Shown piece after piece: positions 9,805 through 18,358 of a stretch of DNA of 64,000 nt. Position numbers and translations under genes: made by a program. Origin of the DNA: UTCHB3 sp964371075 (GTDB taxonomy: Bacteria; Bacteroidota; Ignavibacteria; Ignavibacteriales; Ignavibacteriaceae); contig CAYJKN010000001.1 in NCBI GenBank assembly GCA_964371075.1, positions 992,001 through 1,056,000 on the forward strand, read 5' to 3'. The notes beneath the pieces are model-generated. The model ran no database searches. It worked only from the letters and a program-made list of their open reading frames with translations, and was not told the DNA's origin. The first letter of the stretch is position 1. The number at the start of each line of letters is the position of its first letter.

Positions 9805-9859
9805 ATTTTATGCTATATTAAAAGTCGTAAAAATCTATTTTTAATCTTAAGCTACCACG

Positions 9860-11047
9860 ATGAGTCAATATAAGTCAATTGCCCTTTTTTTAGATAATCC
9901 AGGTTCCATCGAGATCTATCACGAGTTTGCTCGGAATGGTAACCATGATCTATTGCATCTTGCAAAAAATCCTCAAAATATTAAAGAGTTACCCACAAAA
10001 AAATATGATCTGATTATCGTCGAGATTTCCCATCCGTCGATGACCGAGATTGAATTCATCGATTCACTTCATACAATTTGTGAAAATATCCCCATCATCG
10101 TCGTTTCTTCGTATTTTTATGATACAAGAGAGATAGTGTTTGGGAACAAAATAAGGGGATTCATCCAAAATCCACTGACAGTCCAGAAACTTGAGGCACA
10201 AGCTTCATTGTACCTGATTCAAGAAACCCAGCCTGAAGTTCAGGCACCCGCGACAAAAGTGGTTGACGACGTGGTACTCTCAAACAGACGATTGACTGTC
10301 CTTTTGGAAATTTCACGCTCCTTGACTTCGATCACCGATCTTGATGAACTTCTGTCACATATTATCAAAATGGCTGCCGAGGTGCTCCAAGTTGAGCGGG
10401 CAACACTTTTCATCTATGATAAAAAGAAGAATGAACTCTGGTCAAGGACCGGAATTGGTTTAAAAGCATCTGAAATTAGATTCCCTTCAAGTCAGGGTGT
10501 TGCAGGAGAGATTTTTCAGAGTGGACAATCTCTTATAATCAGTAATCCCTATGAACATCCTACTTTTAACAAGGAGTTTGATCTTAAATCAGGGTTCACC
10601 ACAAAAAACATTCTTGGTTTTCCTCTAAAAAACATAAACGGTGAGGTTATCGGAGTGATTCAACTCCTGAATAAAAAAACCGGCAGTTTTGATGCCGAGG
10701 ATGAATCATATCTCGGTGCCCTTGCCTCTGCCGTGGGGATTGTTCTCGAAAATGCATTGCTGCGTGAAAAACTGAAGAAACAACTTGAAGATATTCAACA
10801 GGCTTATGTTGAATTGGATATCGCTCAAAATACGATTCTTAAGGAGACAAAGTTCGCCACTATTTTTGAACTTACAGGGATTGTGAGGCGTGCAGCGTCT
10901 GAAAATAATGTTCACGAGGTGATTGCAAATCTCAAATCTGATTATTTGTTTGATTCAAAACTATTGAGGTCTCTTGATATAATCGAACATTCTTTCAACA
11001 AAATATTATCAGACACAGAGGCTTTTGCACAACAAAATGACAATTAG
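9860..11047 (+). CDS. pseudo-receiver plus GAF domain signalling protein
   Basis: Residues 1-125 fit a CheY-like receiver fold (YDLIIVEISHP, PIIVVSS, IRGFIQNPL). The position of the phospho-accepting Asp appears to be Glu55 and the usual Lys before Pro is replaced (QNP), so it is probably a non-phosphorylatable receiver. Residues about 145-300 form a GAF domain (ATLFIYDKKKNELWSR, then GFPLKNINGEVIGVIQLLN), which usually binds a small ligand. A coiled coil and helical tail of about 90 residues follows, without a recognisable HisKA, GGDEF or HTH output. A cytoplasmic regulatory or scaffold role is inferred. Its stop overlaps the msrA start. Confidence 0.75.
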   Translation: MSQYKSIALFLDNPGSIEIYHEFARNGNHDLLHLAKNPQNIKELPTKKYDLIIVEISHPSMTEIEFIDSLHTICENIPIIVVSSYFYDTREIVFGNKIRGFIQNPLTVQKLEAQASLYLIQETQPEVQAPATKVVDDVVLSNRRLTVLLEISRSLTSITDLDELLSHIIKMAAEVLQVERATLFIYDKKKNELWSRTGIGLKASEIRFPSSQGVAGEIFQSGQSLIISNPYEHPTFNKEFDLKSGFTTKNILGFPLKNINGEVIGVIQLLNKKTGSFDAEDESYLGALASAVGIVLENALLREKLKKQLEDIQQAYVELDIAQNTILKETKFATIFELTGIVRRAASENNVHEVIANLKSDYLFDSKLLRSLDIIEHSFNKILSDTEAFAQQNDN

Positions 11048-11687
11048 GCAACTTCTATTATTACTTCTCGTTTTTTTACACTTCAGCGGATGTGCAAAAA
11101 ATGAAGAAAATGAAACAATAAATAAATTTGGAGACAAGATGAACGTCGATTTTTCAAAACTCGATACTGCCACTTTTGGAGCCGGCTGCTTCTGGTGTGT
11201 AGAAGCCGTTTTTCAGCGTCTAAAAGGCGTTGAAAAGGTAATCTCGGGATATGCCGGCGGTTCGGTTGTGAAACCCACCTACAAACAAGTATGTGAAGGA
11301 AACACAGGGCATGCTGAAGTTTGTCAGATATATTATGATCCCTCAATTATATCTTTTAAAGAGTTACTCGAGGTTTTTTGGAAAACTCATGACCCCACCA
11401 CACTCAACCGCCAGGGGAATGATGTTGGTACACAATACAGATCAGTTGTCTTTTATCATAACGATGAACAAAAAAAACTGGCAGAGTTCTACAAAAAGGA
11501 GCTTGACAGTTCCGGAATTTTTAATGACCCCGTTGTTACAGAGATTTCCCCCTACACCGAGCTTTATATAGCCGAAGATTACCATCAAAATTATTTTGAT
11601 GAAAATGGCAACCAACCTTATTGTTCATTTGTGATCAGACCCAAACTCGAAAAATTTGAAAAAGTATTTAAAGAAAAACTTAAATAA
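11037..11687 (+). CDS. msrA: peptide-methionine (S)-S-oxide reductase, predicted lipoprotein
   Basis: MsrA repairs oxidised methionine using an active-site Cys. The signature GAGCFWCVEAVF is present, followed by VISGYAGG and the GHAEV motif, and the length past the leader (about 180 residues) is normal. I chose ATG 11037 because it gives a lipoprotein signal with lipobox HFSGC and overlaps the stop of the GAF-protein gene (ATGACAATTAG), a coupling arrangement. A start at 11025 also exists, and an internal Met near 11139 would give a cytoplasmic form. The protein is therefore likely periplasmic, anchored to a membrane. No MsrB domain is fused to it. Confidence 0.9.
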   Translation: MTIRQLLLLLLVFLHFSGCAKNEENETINKFGDKMNVDFSKLDTATFGAGCFWCVEAVFQRLKGVEKVISGYAGGSVVKPTYKQVCEGNTGHAEVCQIYYDPSIISFKELLEVFWKTHDPTTLNRQGNDVGTQYRSVVFYHNDEQKKLAEFYKKELDSSGIFNDPVVTEISPYTELYIAEDYHQNYFDENGNQPYCSFVIRPKLEKFEKVFKEKLK

Positions 11688-11713
11688 TTTGTTTTAACCA
11701 ATATGGAGTTCAT

Positions 11714-12463
11714 ATGAAATCTCATGAAATTGACTACAAAATTATCGGCGACGACCTTCAAATGGTTGAAGTTGAACTTGATCCGGGGGAAACTGTAATT
11801 GCAGAAGCCGGTGCCATGTGTTACATCGAAAATGGTATCGAGTTTGAAGCTAAAATGGGTGATGGAAGTGATTCCGACTCCGGCTTTTTTGGGAAACTTG
11901 TTTCCGCCGGTAAAAGAGTGCTCGCCGGTGAGTCCCTTTTTATGACTCATTTTACAAATCGTGGAAATGGTAAAAAAAGACTCGCTTTTGCGGCTGCTTA
12001 CCCCGGAAAGATTATTCCGGTTGACCTCGCTGAATATGGTGGACGACTTTTGTGCCAAAGTGATGCTTTTCTTGCTGCAGCAATGGGAACCAAAGTTTCA
12101 ATCGCATTCACCAAAAAACTTGGCGCAGGATTTTTTGGCGGCGAAGGATTTATCCTCCAAAAACTTGAAGGTGATGGAAAAGCTTTTATCCATTGTGGTG
12201 GAAGTATCATCAAAAAAGAATTGGTCAATGATATTATCAGAATCGACACAGGATGTCTTGTTGCATTTACTGATGGACTCGAATATGATATCGAAAGAGC
12301 AGGCAATCTGAAAACGATGTTCCTCGGCGGTGAGGGGCTGTTCCTTGCTACCATAAGAGGCACGGGCACGGTTTATATTCAGAGTCTTCCTTTCTCTCGT
12401 CTTGCTGACAAAATCATTGCGAGAGTTCCAAAGTCATCTACATCAATTAGTAGCTCCGATTAA
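11714..12463 (+). CDS. AIM24/TIGR00266 family protein
   Basis: This 249-residue protein matches the AIM24 family by its beginning (LDPGETVIAEAGAMCYIE) and by repeated glycine-rich beta turns (GGEGFILQKLEGDGKAFIHCGG, FLGGEGLFLATIRGTG). The fold is a double-stranded beta-helix and it has no signal peptide, so it should be cytoplasmic. The family is widespread, but its biochemical role in bacteria is not established to my knowledge. It follows msrA by 27 nt and ends before a strong terminator, so the transcription unit GAF-msrA-AIM24 is plausible. Confidence 0.85.
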   Translation: MKSHEIDYKIIGDDLQMVEVELDPGETVIAEAGAMCYIENGIEFEAKMGDGSDSDSGFFGKLVSAGKRVLAGESLFMTHFTNRGNGKKRLAFAAAYPGKIIPVDLAEYGGRLLCQSDAFLAAAMGTKVSIAFTKKLGAGFFGGEGFILQKLEGDGKAFIHCGGSIIKKELVNDIIRIDTGCLVAFTDGLEYDIERAGNLKTMFLGGEGLFLATIRGTGTVYIQSLPFSRLADKIIARVPKSSTSISSSD

Positions 12464-12484
12464 TTTAAACGACTTAAATTATCA

Positions 12485-12517
12485 TAAAAAAGGCGGCATC
12501 AAAGCCGCCTTTTTTTA
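12485..12517 (+). terminator. intrinsic terminator after the AIM24-family gene
   Basis: AGGCGGC and GCCGCCT pair over 7 bp across a six-base loop, followed by T7 and preceded by A5, so it could work in both directions. It lies about 20 nt after the stop at 12463. Confidence 0.9.
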
Positions 12518-12604
12518 TATCATTATATCTCCACCCACACCACACGGATCAACTTCAAAAATAATTTTCAATTATTTTCATTTTTCTCTTGTTTGATATA
12601 TCCT

Positions 12605-12626
12605 TATATCGTATATTTACGATATA
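12605..12626. promoter_or_regulatory. ArsR-type operator overlapping the arsRM promoter
   Basis: A perfect inverted repeat TATATCGTA - TATT - TACGATATA (9-bp arms, 4-bp centre) ends 15 bp before the arsR start codon. Size and position fit an ArsR/SmtB operator for autorepression. It covers TATATTTA (12612-12619), which resembles the Bacteroidota -7 element TAnnTTTG, with a TTG-type upstream element about 20 bp away. The operator is seen directly; the regulator identity is inferred. Confidence 0.75.
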
Positions 12627-12641
12627 CAATTTAGGAATTAT

Positions 12642-12959
12642 ATGGCGTACTCAAAAAAAGAAGAATTCCCGGATCAGGATTTAAGATTGGCAGAGATAGC
12701 AAAAGCTCTCTCCCATCCTGCTCGTATCAGCATATTAAGGATACTTAATAAAATGAATACCTGTATGGTGGGTGGTTTGGTTGACCAGCTCCCGATTTCG
12801 CAATCAACTGTTTCGCAGCACTTAAATGAACTTAGAAAAGCCGGCCTAATCATTGGTGAAATCGAGGGACCAAAAGTCTGTTATTGTATAAACAAGGAAC
12901 AATTAACAAAAACAAAAAAAGCATTTGACCGGTTATTCACCGGTATTGGATGCTGTTAA
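12642..12959 (+). CDS. arsR: ArsR-family metalloregulatory repressor
   Basis: This 105-residue winged-helix protein has the ArsR core ALSHPARISILRIL, then the recognition region PISQSTVSQHLNELRKAGLI. Cysteines at 41, 80, 82, 104 and 105 could bind As(III); Cys41 sits where classical ArsR proteins carry the ELCVC motif, but only one Cys is present there. The paired C-terminal Cys104-Cys105 suggest a variant site. It precedes arsM by 21 nt, so it probably represses both genes and is released by arsenite. The inverted repeat at 12605-12626 is the likely target. Confidence 0.85.
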   Translation: MAYSKKEEFPDQDLRLAEIAKALSHPARISILRILNKMNTCMVGGLVDQLPISQSTVSQHLNELRKAGLIIGEIEGPKVCYCINKEQLTKTKKAFDRLFTGIGCC

Positions 12960-12980
12960 TAAAACAGAAAGATAAATAAA

Positions 12981-13790
12981 ATGAACAAAAACGAAGAAAT
13001 CAAGAATACGGTAAAAGAAAGATATTCTGAAATAGTGGCAAGTGTAACCCCATCAAGTTGCTGTGGACCTGCTACCACAAGCTGCTGCGGCACAGATGTA
13101 AAAGATTTTACTGTTTTTTCAGATGATTACTCAAATCTCCCCGGTTATGCAGCTGATGCAGACCTGAACCTTGGATGTGGACTCCCGACAGAATATGCAG
13201 ATATCGTTGAGGGACACACAGTCATCGATTTGGGCTCCGGAGCCGGAAATGATGTGTTTGTAGCACGTGCTTTTGCAGGAGAAACCGGGAGAGTAATTGG
13301 ACTCGACTTCACAGAAGCAATGATCCAAAAAGCAGAAATAAATAATGCCAAGCTTGGTTACAAAAATGTTGAATTTGTATTTGGCGATATTGAAGAGATG
13401 CCATTTGAAGATGGACTCGCTGATGTTATCGTTTCCAACTGTGTTTTAAATCTTGTGCCTGACAAACAAAAAGCATTTGGAGAAATCTACAGAACCCTTA
13501 AACAGGGTGGCCATTTTTGTATCTCTGATGTAGTGCTTCAAGGAGAACTCAGGCAGGAACTGAAAGACTCAGCCACACTTTATGCAGGATGTGTCGCAGG
13601 AGCAATGCAAGAAGAGGATTATTTAAATGTGATTAAAGAAGCCGGATTTAAAAATATCCAAGTCAGAAAATCCAAAAGAATCCATCTGCCTGATGATTTA
13701 CTTCTGAAATATCTTGATAAAGCTACGATGGAAGAATTTAAGACCAGTGGTGCGGGAATTTTCAGTATCACTGTGACTGCAGAAAAATAA
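12981..13790 (+). CDS. arsM: arsenite S-adenosylmethionine methyltransferase
   Basis: ArsM methylates arsenite to methylated arsenicals using SAM. The SAM site VIDLGSGAGNDVF is at residues 81-93. The three cysteines typical of ArsM are present at 66 (LGCGLP), 154 (SNCVLNLV) and 204 (YAGCVAG); the last two are 50 residues apart as in characterised ArsM. The N terminus also has paired Cys (SSCCGP, SCCGT) that may bind arsenic. The length of 269 fits the family. It lies in an operon with arsR; detoxification by methylation is inferred from this pairing. No arsenite efflux gene is adjacent. Confidence 0.93.
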   Translation: MNKNEEIKNTVKERYSEIVASVTPSSCCGPATTSCCGTDVKDFTVFSDDYSNLPGYAADADLNLGCGLPTEYADIVEGHTVIDLGSGAGNDVFVARAFAGETGRVIGLDFTEAMIQKAEINNAKLGYKNVEFVFGDIEEMPFEDGLADVIVSNCVLNLVPDKQKAFGEIYRTLKQGGHFCISDVVLQGELRQELKDSATLYAGCVAGAMQEEDYLNVIKEAGFKNIQVRKSKRIHLPDDLLLKYLDKATMEEFKTSGAGIFSITVTAEK

Positions 13791-13879
13791 GCAGAAGAAA
13801 AACAAGAAATGCCAAGCCAGCAGGTAAAAGTAATATATCAAGCTAATACTTGATACCTAATACTTAATACCTAAAAAAA

Positions 13880-13954
13880 TGGTACCCCCGGCAGGAATCG
13901 AACCTGCGCTCGTGGTACCGGAAACCACTGCTCTATCCACTGAGCTACGGAGGC
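13880..13954 (-). tRNA. tRNA-Arg (anticodon CCG)
   Basis: On the minus strand a full cloverleaf can be drawn. The acceptor stem GCCTCCG pairs with CGGGGGT. The anticodon stem GTGGT/ACCAC encloses the seven-base loop TTCCGGT, which gives anticodon CCG. The T-arm is GCAGG-TTCGATT-CCTGC, and a genomically encoded CCA follows. The tRNA reads CGG codons. It stands alone between arsM and the tonB operon; no duplicated 3' end suggesting integration was seen nearby. Confidence 0.95.
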
Positions 13955-14002
13955 ATTAAAAGTTTACACTGCAAATTTACTAATTTTTCAGCTTACATCA
14001 TA

Positions 14003-14032
14003 AAAAAAGCCCCGGAAAACCGGGGCTTTTTA
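14003..14032. terminator. bidirectional terminator after tonB operon
   Basis: AAGCCCCGG - AAAA - CCGGGGCTT forms a strong 9-bp stem flanked by A7 and T5, placed 30 nt after the tonB stop (minus strand) and before the tRNA gene. Confidence 0.9.
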
Positions 14033-14061
14033 ATTATCGTATTAACTTTATGTGTCGAATA

Positions 14062-14904
14062 TTATTGTAACTGGAATCTGATAGGAACAGTTACCTGAAC
14101 ATTTACAGGTTGACCGTTTTGTTTACCGGGGTTCCAACGGGACATCATCATAACCACGCGAAGAGCTTCTTCATCGCAGCCACCACCGATGCCTCTTACA
14201 ACTCTTGGACTGGCTATCTGTCCGGTTTTTGAAACCGTGAACATTACGATAACCTGACCTTCAACACCTGCTCTTTTGGCAATTTCAGGATACTGAATAT
14301 TTTGTGCCAAAAAGGCGTATAATGCACCATCTCCACCAGGGAACGAAGGCATTTCCTCAGCAAATGTAAAAACTTCTTCTTTCGTGTCTTTTTTTACATC
14401 TTCCTTGGTAACCTCCGGTTTTTTATCATCGAGACCATCAGTAAAATCGACATCGCCATCTCCACGAATATCTCCAGTTCCATCAACACCCTGACGGGTA
14501 ACGGTTCCAACATTCTTGTCCTTCAGTTCTTCAACTGTTGGTGGCGCTTCTTCTTTTACCTGATCATCCGGTTTGATAACAGGAGGTGTAAATTTAACGG
14601 AAGCTCTTTCGGGAGCTTTTTTCTCCATCTCTTTAAAGACAGTTTCCCGTTTCTCTTTTTCCTTCTGTTTCTTCAGGTTCTGGAGTTGAGCTTTGACATC
14701 CATCGTCACCGTTTGGTTTTCTTTTGGCGCATTTTTTTCGATCGCATTTAGGATCATGGGAGTCGAAATAGCTGTGCTAAAAAAGACAGCGGTGATAATG
14801 AGAGCAATGGTAACGAACTTACCATAAAGTTTGCGAAGAACAAAAGCACCATACTCTTTATTCTTCAGAGCAAAAACGATATCAGTTAAATCAATTTTTG
14901 ACAT
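14062..14904 (-). CDS. tonB: energy transducer TonB
   Basis: This 280-residue protein has one transmembrane helix at about residues 27-50. A charged, Pro/Lys/Glu-rich periplasmic linker (about 60-190) follows, then a C-terminal TonB domain with FPGGDGALYAFL, IQYPEIAKRAGVEGQVIVMF and SRWNPGKQNGQPV. This domain touches outer-membrane TonB-dependent receptors and passes on energy from the ExbB/ExbD motor. It is the last gene of exbB-exbD-exbD-tonB, nine nt after the second exbD, and ends at a strong terminator. No TonB-dependent receptor is present in the window. Confidence 0.93.
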   Translation of the reverse strand: MSKIDLTDIVFALKNKEYGAFVLRKLYGKFVTIALIITAVFFSTAISTPMILNAIEKNAPKENQTVTMDVKAQLQNLKKQKEKEKRETVFKEMEKKAPERASVKFTPPVIKPDDQVKEEAPPTVEELKDKNVGTVTRQGVDGTGDIRGDGDVDFTDGLDDKKPEVTKEDVKKDTKEEVFTFAEEMPSFPGGDGALYAFLAQNIQYPEIAKRAGVEGQVIVMFTVSKTGQIASPRVVRGIGGGCDEEALRVVMMMSRWNPGKQNGQPVNVQVTVPIRFQLQ

Positions 14905-14913
14905 TGTTCACTC

Positions 14914-15495
14914 TCACTTTTTACGGTTATTGTAAATACTCAAGTCAGACTCCGCAACATCAACTATGGCGTATTTCTTTACTTCAGTAAAATTCATCAT
15001 ATCCAGCACATCAACCAGGTTTTGATAGGACGAATTATCAGTAGGCTTAATAACAACAAAAAGATTTATTTTTTTCGTCTTTGGGTCGTCATCTGCTTCC
15101 AATTCATTTTGTTTCTCAGTTATCGATTTTCTAATCGTTTCATAAGCTGCCTTATTAGCAGGCTTAAATTCGCCGATAACCTGAGTTTTGGCGGTATCAA
15201 GTCCAAAATAATAGATCAGTGTATCTTTACCACCGATTATTATTGTCATAGCCTCGCTCTGCCTTAACTCTGTTTGGTTAATTTGTTCTTCTTCCTGTTT
15301 TTCTTTATCCTTAACAGGCATTACAATATCCATTACTTGCGGTTTACTGAAGGTAGTGGTAAGCATGAAGAAAGTAACGAGCAAAAAAGCAAGATCCACC
15401 ATCGGTGTTAAATCGATACGCGTGGATGCCTTCTTGGCGCCTTTCTTCTTCCCTTTACCATGTCCCCCCTTTCCTGAGGTATCCAGTTCAGCCAT
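14914..15495 (-). CDS. exbD: ExbD/TolR biopolymer transport protein (second copy)
   Basis: The N terminus is basic (GKGKKKGAKK), followed by the signature RIDLTPMVDLAFLLVTFFMLTT containing the conserved proton-channel Asp. The periplasmic domain ends with NLVDVLDMMNFTEVKKYAIVDV. The protein has one transmembrane helix and 193 residues. It would form the stator channel with ExbB. Two ExbD-like genes in tandem are common in this phylum. Confidence 0.92.
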   Translation of the reverse strand: MAELDTSGKGGHGKGKKKGAKKASTRIDLTPMVDLAFLLVTFFMLTTTFSKPQVMDIVMPVKDKEKQEEEQINQTELRQSEAMTIIIGGKDTLIYYFGLDTAKTQVIGEFKPANKAAYETIRKSITEKQNELEADDDPKTKKINLFVVIKPTDNSSYQNLVDVLDMMNFTEVKKYAIVDVAESDLSIYNNRKK

Positions 15496-15509
15496 TTAAA
15501 TTTCCTTTT

Positions 15510-16139
15510 CTAATTTTTAGCCTTAAGCTCGGTTACAAATTTGAACTTGTTAAGGTTCTCTTCTTGTAGAATGGCGATGATCCTTTTTATTACAGGATAA
15601 CCGGCATTTTTATGGCCTTTTATGGCTACACTGGGAACTTTTTTAGTTTCGATTCCTTGCATAATATACCAGGCATCAAGACTGTTGGTAACCCACTTTC
15701 CAAGTTCATTACTGGCAGTATCAATCGGGATACCAGTCATAAACTGAGCTTTTTTCCTGTCAGACGGTTCAGCATTCAGCAGATTTTTGAATTGGCTCAA
15801 TGGTGCGCCAAAACTTCCGATCTTACCAAAAGCATTAATTTCCTCAGGAGTTAAATTCATGTCATAAGCATCGTTCATTGCACTCATTACAGTCTTCTTA
15901 AGAACCTCATGATTGTAAATACCGAAGTATGCTCTACCGGCTGAATCAACAATAACTGTAAAAACGTCAACATCGGGAAGCTTCGATTTTGAAATCGAGC
16001 CCGGAGTTTGAACAGTTACGGCTTCATCCGGCTTAAACTGGGTCGTAAGAATAAAGAAAGTAAGAAGCAGGAACGAGACATCGCACATTGCTGTCATGTC
16101 CACGAGGGTGCTCTTACGGGGTATTTTTACCTTTGGCAT
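15510..16139 (-). CDS. exbD: ExbD/TolR biopolymer transport protein (first copy)
   Basis: The signature LVDMTAMCDVSFLLLTFFILTT at the N terminus carries the channel Asp. The periplasmic part (about 170 residues) is longer than in enterobacterial ExbD and has an insertion after residue 80. It lies 15 nt from exbB and 14 nt from the next exbD. It differs clearly from the second ExbD, so the two probably form a heteromeric channel; that is inference. Confidence 0.92.
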   Translation of the reverse strand: MPKVKIPRKSTLVDMTAMCDVSFLLLTFFILTTQFKPDEAVTVQTPGSISKSKLPDVDVFTVIVDSAGRAYFGIYNHEVLKKTVMSAMNDAYDMNLTPEEINAFGKIGSFGAPLSQFKNLLNAEPSDRKKAQFMTGIPIDTASNELGKWVTNSLDAWYIMQGIETKKVPSVAIKGHKNAGYPVIKRIIAILQEENLNKFKFVTELKAKN

Positions 16140-16154
16140 TTCTTAACTCACATT

Positions 16155-16967
16155 TTACTTGTATTTAGCAATGAACTGCTGTGTTATCGCAACACCGGCT
16201 TCATCGATGCTATAGGTCATTTTGTCGATTTTTGTCGTGAAGTAGTTATAGAACACGATAGCGAAAGCTGATGAACCGATACCAAAAGCTGTATTAATAA
16301 GTGCCTCAGAAATACCTGTTGCAAGAGCTGAAGCATCAGGTGCGCCTGCATTTGCAAGAGCAGCAAAAGCTCTAATCATACCCAATACTGTTCCCAAAAG
16401 ACCAACGAGGGTCGAAAGGTTGGCAAGTGTTGAAAGAATAACCAGGTTTTGCTCCAAAACAGGCAGTTCAAGTGAAGTAGCTTCTTCGAGTTCTTGTTTG
16501 ATTGCAACAACTTTCTGATCTTTACTAAGTTCTTTGTCCCCAAGCATTTCTTTGTATTTCAAAAGACCGGCTTTAACTACATTGGCTACTGAGCCCCTTT
16601 GTTTATCACATTCATCGATAGCGAGGTCAAGATCTGATTCTTTCCCTGAGAGCAGTGTGTAAACTTTAGCGATGAAATTGGAAATATTTCCTTTTCCTTT
16701 TGCTTTTCTGATCACGATGAATCTTTCTACTGCAAATGTCCATACAGCAAGGAACATAGTCATAAGAATTGGTACGATAAATCCGCCCTTATAAACCATT
16801 CCAAGATAGTTTCCTACTTTTGGGTCTTTGGTTGGATCATTTCCCTGGAAGTTCTCGGGATCTCCCATGATAAAAAGATATATTAAGACTGCAATTACAA
16901 AAAGCACTGGAATTGCTACAGCTGCGAATCCTGAAAAGAATGCTTTTAGAGGTGATTGTTTACTCAC
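16155..16967 (-). CDS. exbB: MotA/TolQ/ExbB proton channel protein
   Basis: This 270-residue inner-membrane protein has three transmembrane segments (about 14-34, 54-76 and a long pair at 170-240). The ExbB core LSTLANLSTLVGLLGTVLGM followed by ISEALINTAFGIGSSAFAIVFYNYF is plain. It drives TonB with the two ExbD proteins. It is the first gene of the operon; the 170-bp gap before the next gene upstream should hold the promoter. Confidence 0.93.
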   Translation of the reverse strand: MSKQSPLKAFFSGFAAVAIPVLFVIAVLIYLFIMGDPENFQGNDPTKDPKVGNYLGMVYKGGFIVPILMTMFLAVWTFAVERFIVIRKAKGKGNISNFIAKVYTLLSGKESDLDLAIDECDKQRGSVANVVKAGLLKYKEMLGDKELSKDQKVVAIKQELEEATSLELPVLEQNLVILSTLANLSTLVGLLGTVLGMIRAFAALANAGAPDASALATGISEALINTAFGIGSSAFAIVFYNYFTTKIDKMTYSIDEAGVAITQQFIAKYK

Positions 16968-17138
16968 AGTTAACTCCTATTACTAGTTAATTATACTTGT
17001 TGGTTCAGAAATATGTTTCAAACAAAAATGTTTTATTCATTAGGATATAAAATTAAGAAATTTTAAGTTAACGAAAAAAACAATTATTGATTAATACAGT
17101 TTTTATTCTTCATTTTTTTTGCTATTTTAAGAAACTCT

Positions 17139-18356
17139 TTAAGGGAACAAAATCGGGATAAGAGTTATATATAAGCCCGCAATAATGGCTGTGGTGATCA
17201 CACCACTGATATTTGCCCCAATGGCTTCCGGTAAAATGATTGATTGGGGGTTTGCTTCGGTCACTGATTTTTGCGCTACTTTTGCAGTAGTTGGCACACA
17301 ACTGACACCGGCAATTCCGATAACGGGATTAAACTTCCCGCCTGTAATAAAATACATGATATAACCACCCATCAACCCGCCTATTCCTGAAAGGAGTAGT
17401 GCTATAATACCCAAAATAAGCAGGAGCAATATTTGAGGATCAAGAATCAGGGATGCATCACAAAGAACTCCGAGCAACAGTCCCAACAAAAATGTTGAGC
17501 CATAAAGGAGTGGACCCGCTATAAAATCAATAATGTGTTTAAGGCCTGCTTCCCTCACCGCCACCCCGACAAACAACGATAAAAACAGAGGGGCTGCCAC
17601 AGGAAACAACAAACAGAGAACTATACATGCGATAACCGCAAAATAAAGTTTCTCTGAGGATGAAATCTGCCTGATTTTCTTTTTCGGTGGCATTTTTATG
17701 GCTCTTAAACGCTTTGGTACCAGCAATTTGATGAGCCAGGGATAACCTCCGTATGTCAGGCCAAGATATAAATAAGCTACAACAGTGATTGCAACAAACA
17801 ACTTGGGTGACAATTTAAGCGAAGTGAAAAGAACCATCGGCCCGTCTGCTCCACCAACCATTGCAATTGACGCTGCATCGTTTATATTTAACCCCATTGC
17901 CATTGCTATCGGTATTGTCAGGAAAGTGCCCAGTTCGGCACAAACTGCCAAAAACATGCTTAAAAATGGACGAGCAAGAAGAAATCCCACATCCAACAAT
18001 ACCCCAATTCCCATAAAAACAAAACAAGCTATCAAACCGTTACTAAAAGTAAGGGTGTAAATAGGTTGAAGAAAATCGATCTGTAAAATGTTTATCAAAG
18101 CATTTGGATCGGAAACCATTGGATCAAGAAACAGATTGGTGTTTTTGCCACCGATTACCAATACACCAGCGTTGACGGCTGCCATCCCAATACCCATGGG
18201 AATCATAAGAAGTGGTTCCAGAATCCCCTTTTTACCAAGGTAAACCAACAGAACTCCCAACCCCATTAAGCCTATTCGTCCCAATGAAATGGTTAAATCG
18301 CCGGTAAAAAGAGTTACAATTCCGGGAAATAGTTTTTCAAGAATGGAAATATCCAT
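17139..18356 (-). CDS. sodium-translocating decarboxylase, beta subunit (OadB/MmdB/GcdB family)
   Basis: The 405-residue polytopic protein matches the beta subunit of the oxaloacetate/methylmalonyl-CoA/glutaconyl-CoA decarboxylases. Signs are ASIAMVGGADGPMVLFTSLKL, the conserved Gly-rich segment GGLMGGYIMYFITGGKFNPVIGIAGVSCVPTTAKV, and about ten hydrophobic helices. The subunit decarboxylates carboxybiotin and pumps Na+ outwards. It follows the gamma-like gene by 2 nt. Neither the carboxyltransferase (alpha) nor a biotin carrier gene is adjacent, so the substrate cannot be told from the window. Confidence 0.9.
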   Translation of the reverse strand: MDISILEKLFPGIVTLFTGDLTISLGRIGLMGLGVLLVYLGKKGILEPLLMIPMGIGMAAVNAGVLVIGGKNTNLFLDPMVSDPNALINILQIDFLQPIYTLTFSNGLIACFVFMGIGVLLDVGFLLARPFLSMFLAVCAELGTFLTIPIAMAMGLNINDAASIAMVGGADGPMVLFTSLKLSPKLFVAITVVAYLYLGLTYGGYPWLIKLLVPKRLRAIKMPPKKKIRQISSSEKLYFAVIACIVLCLLFPVAAPLFLSLFVGVAVREAGLKHIIDFIAGPLLYGSTFLLGLLLGVLCDASLILDPQILLLLILGIIALLLSGIGGLMGGYIMYFITGGKFNPVIGIAGVSCVPTTAKVAQKSVTEANPQSIILPEAIGANISGVITTAIIAGLYITLIPILFP

Positions 18357-18358
18357 GA

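Noticed and set aside
13880..13954. tRNA-Arg as an integration site of a mobile element
   Set aside because: No integrase and no duplicated tRNA 3' end were found in the flanks.
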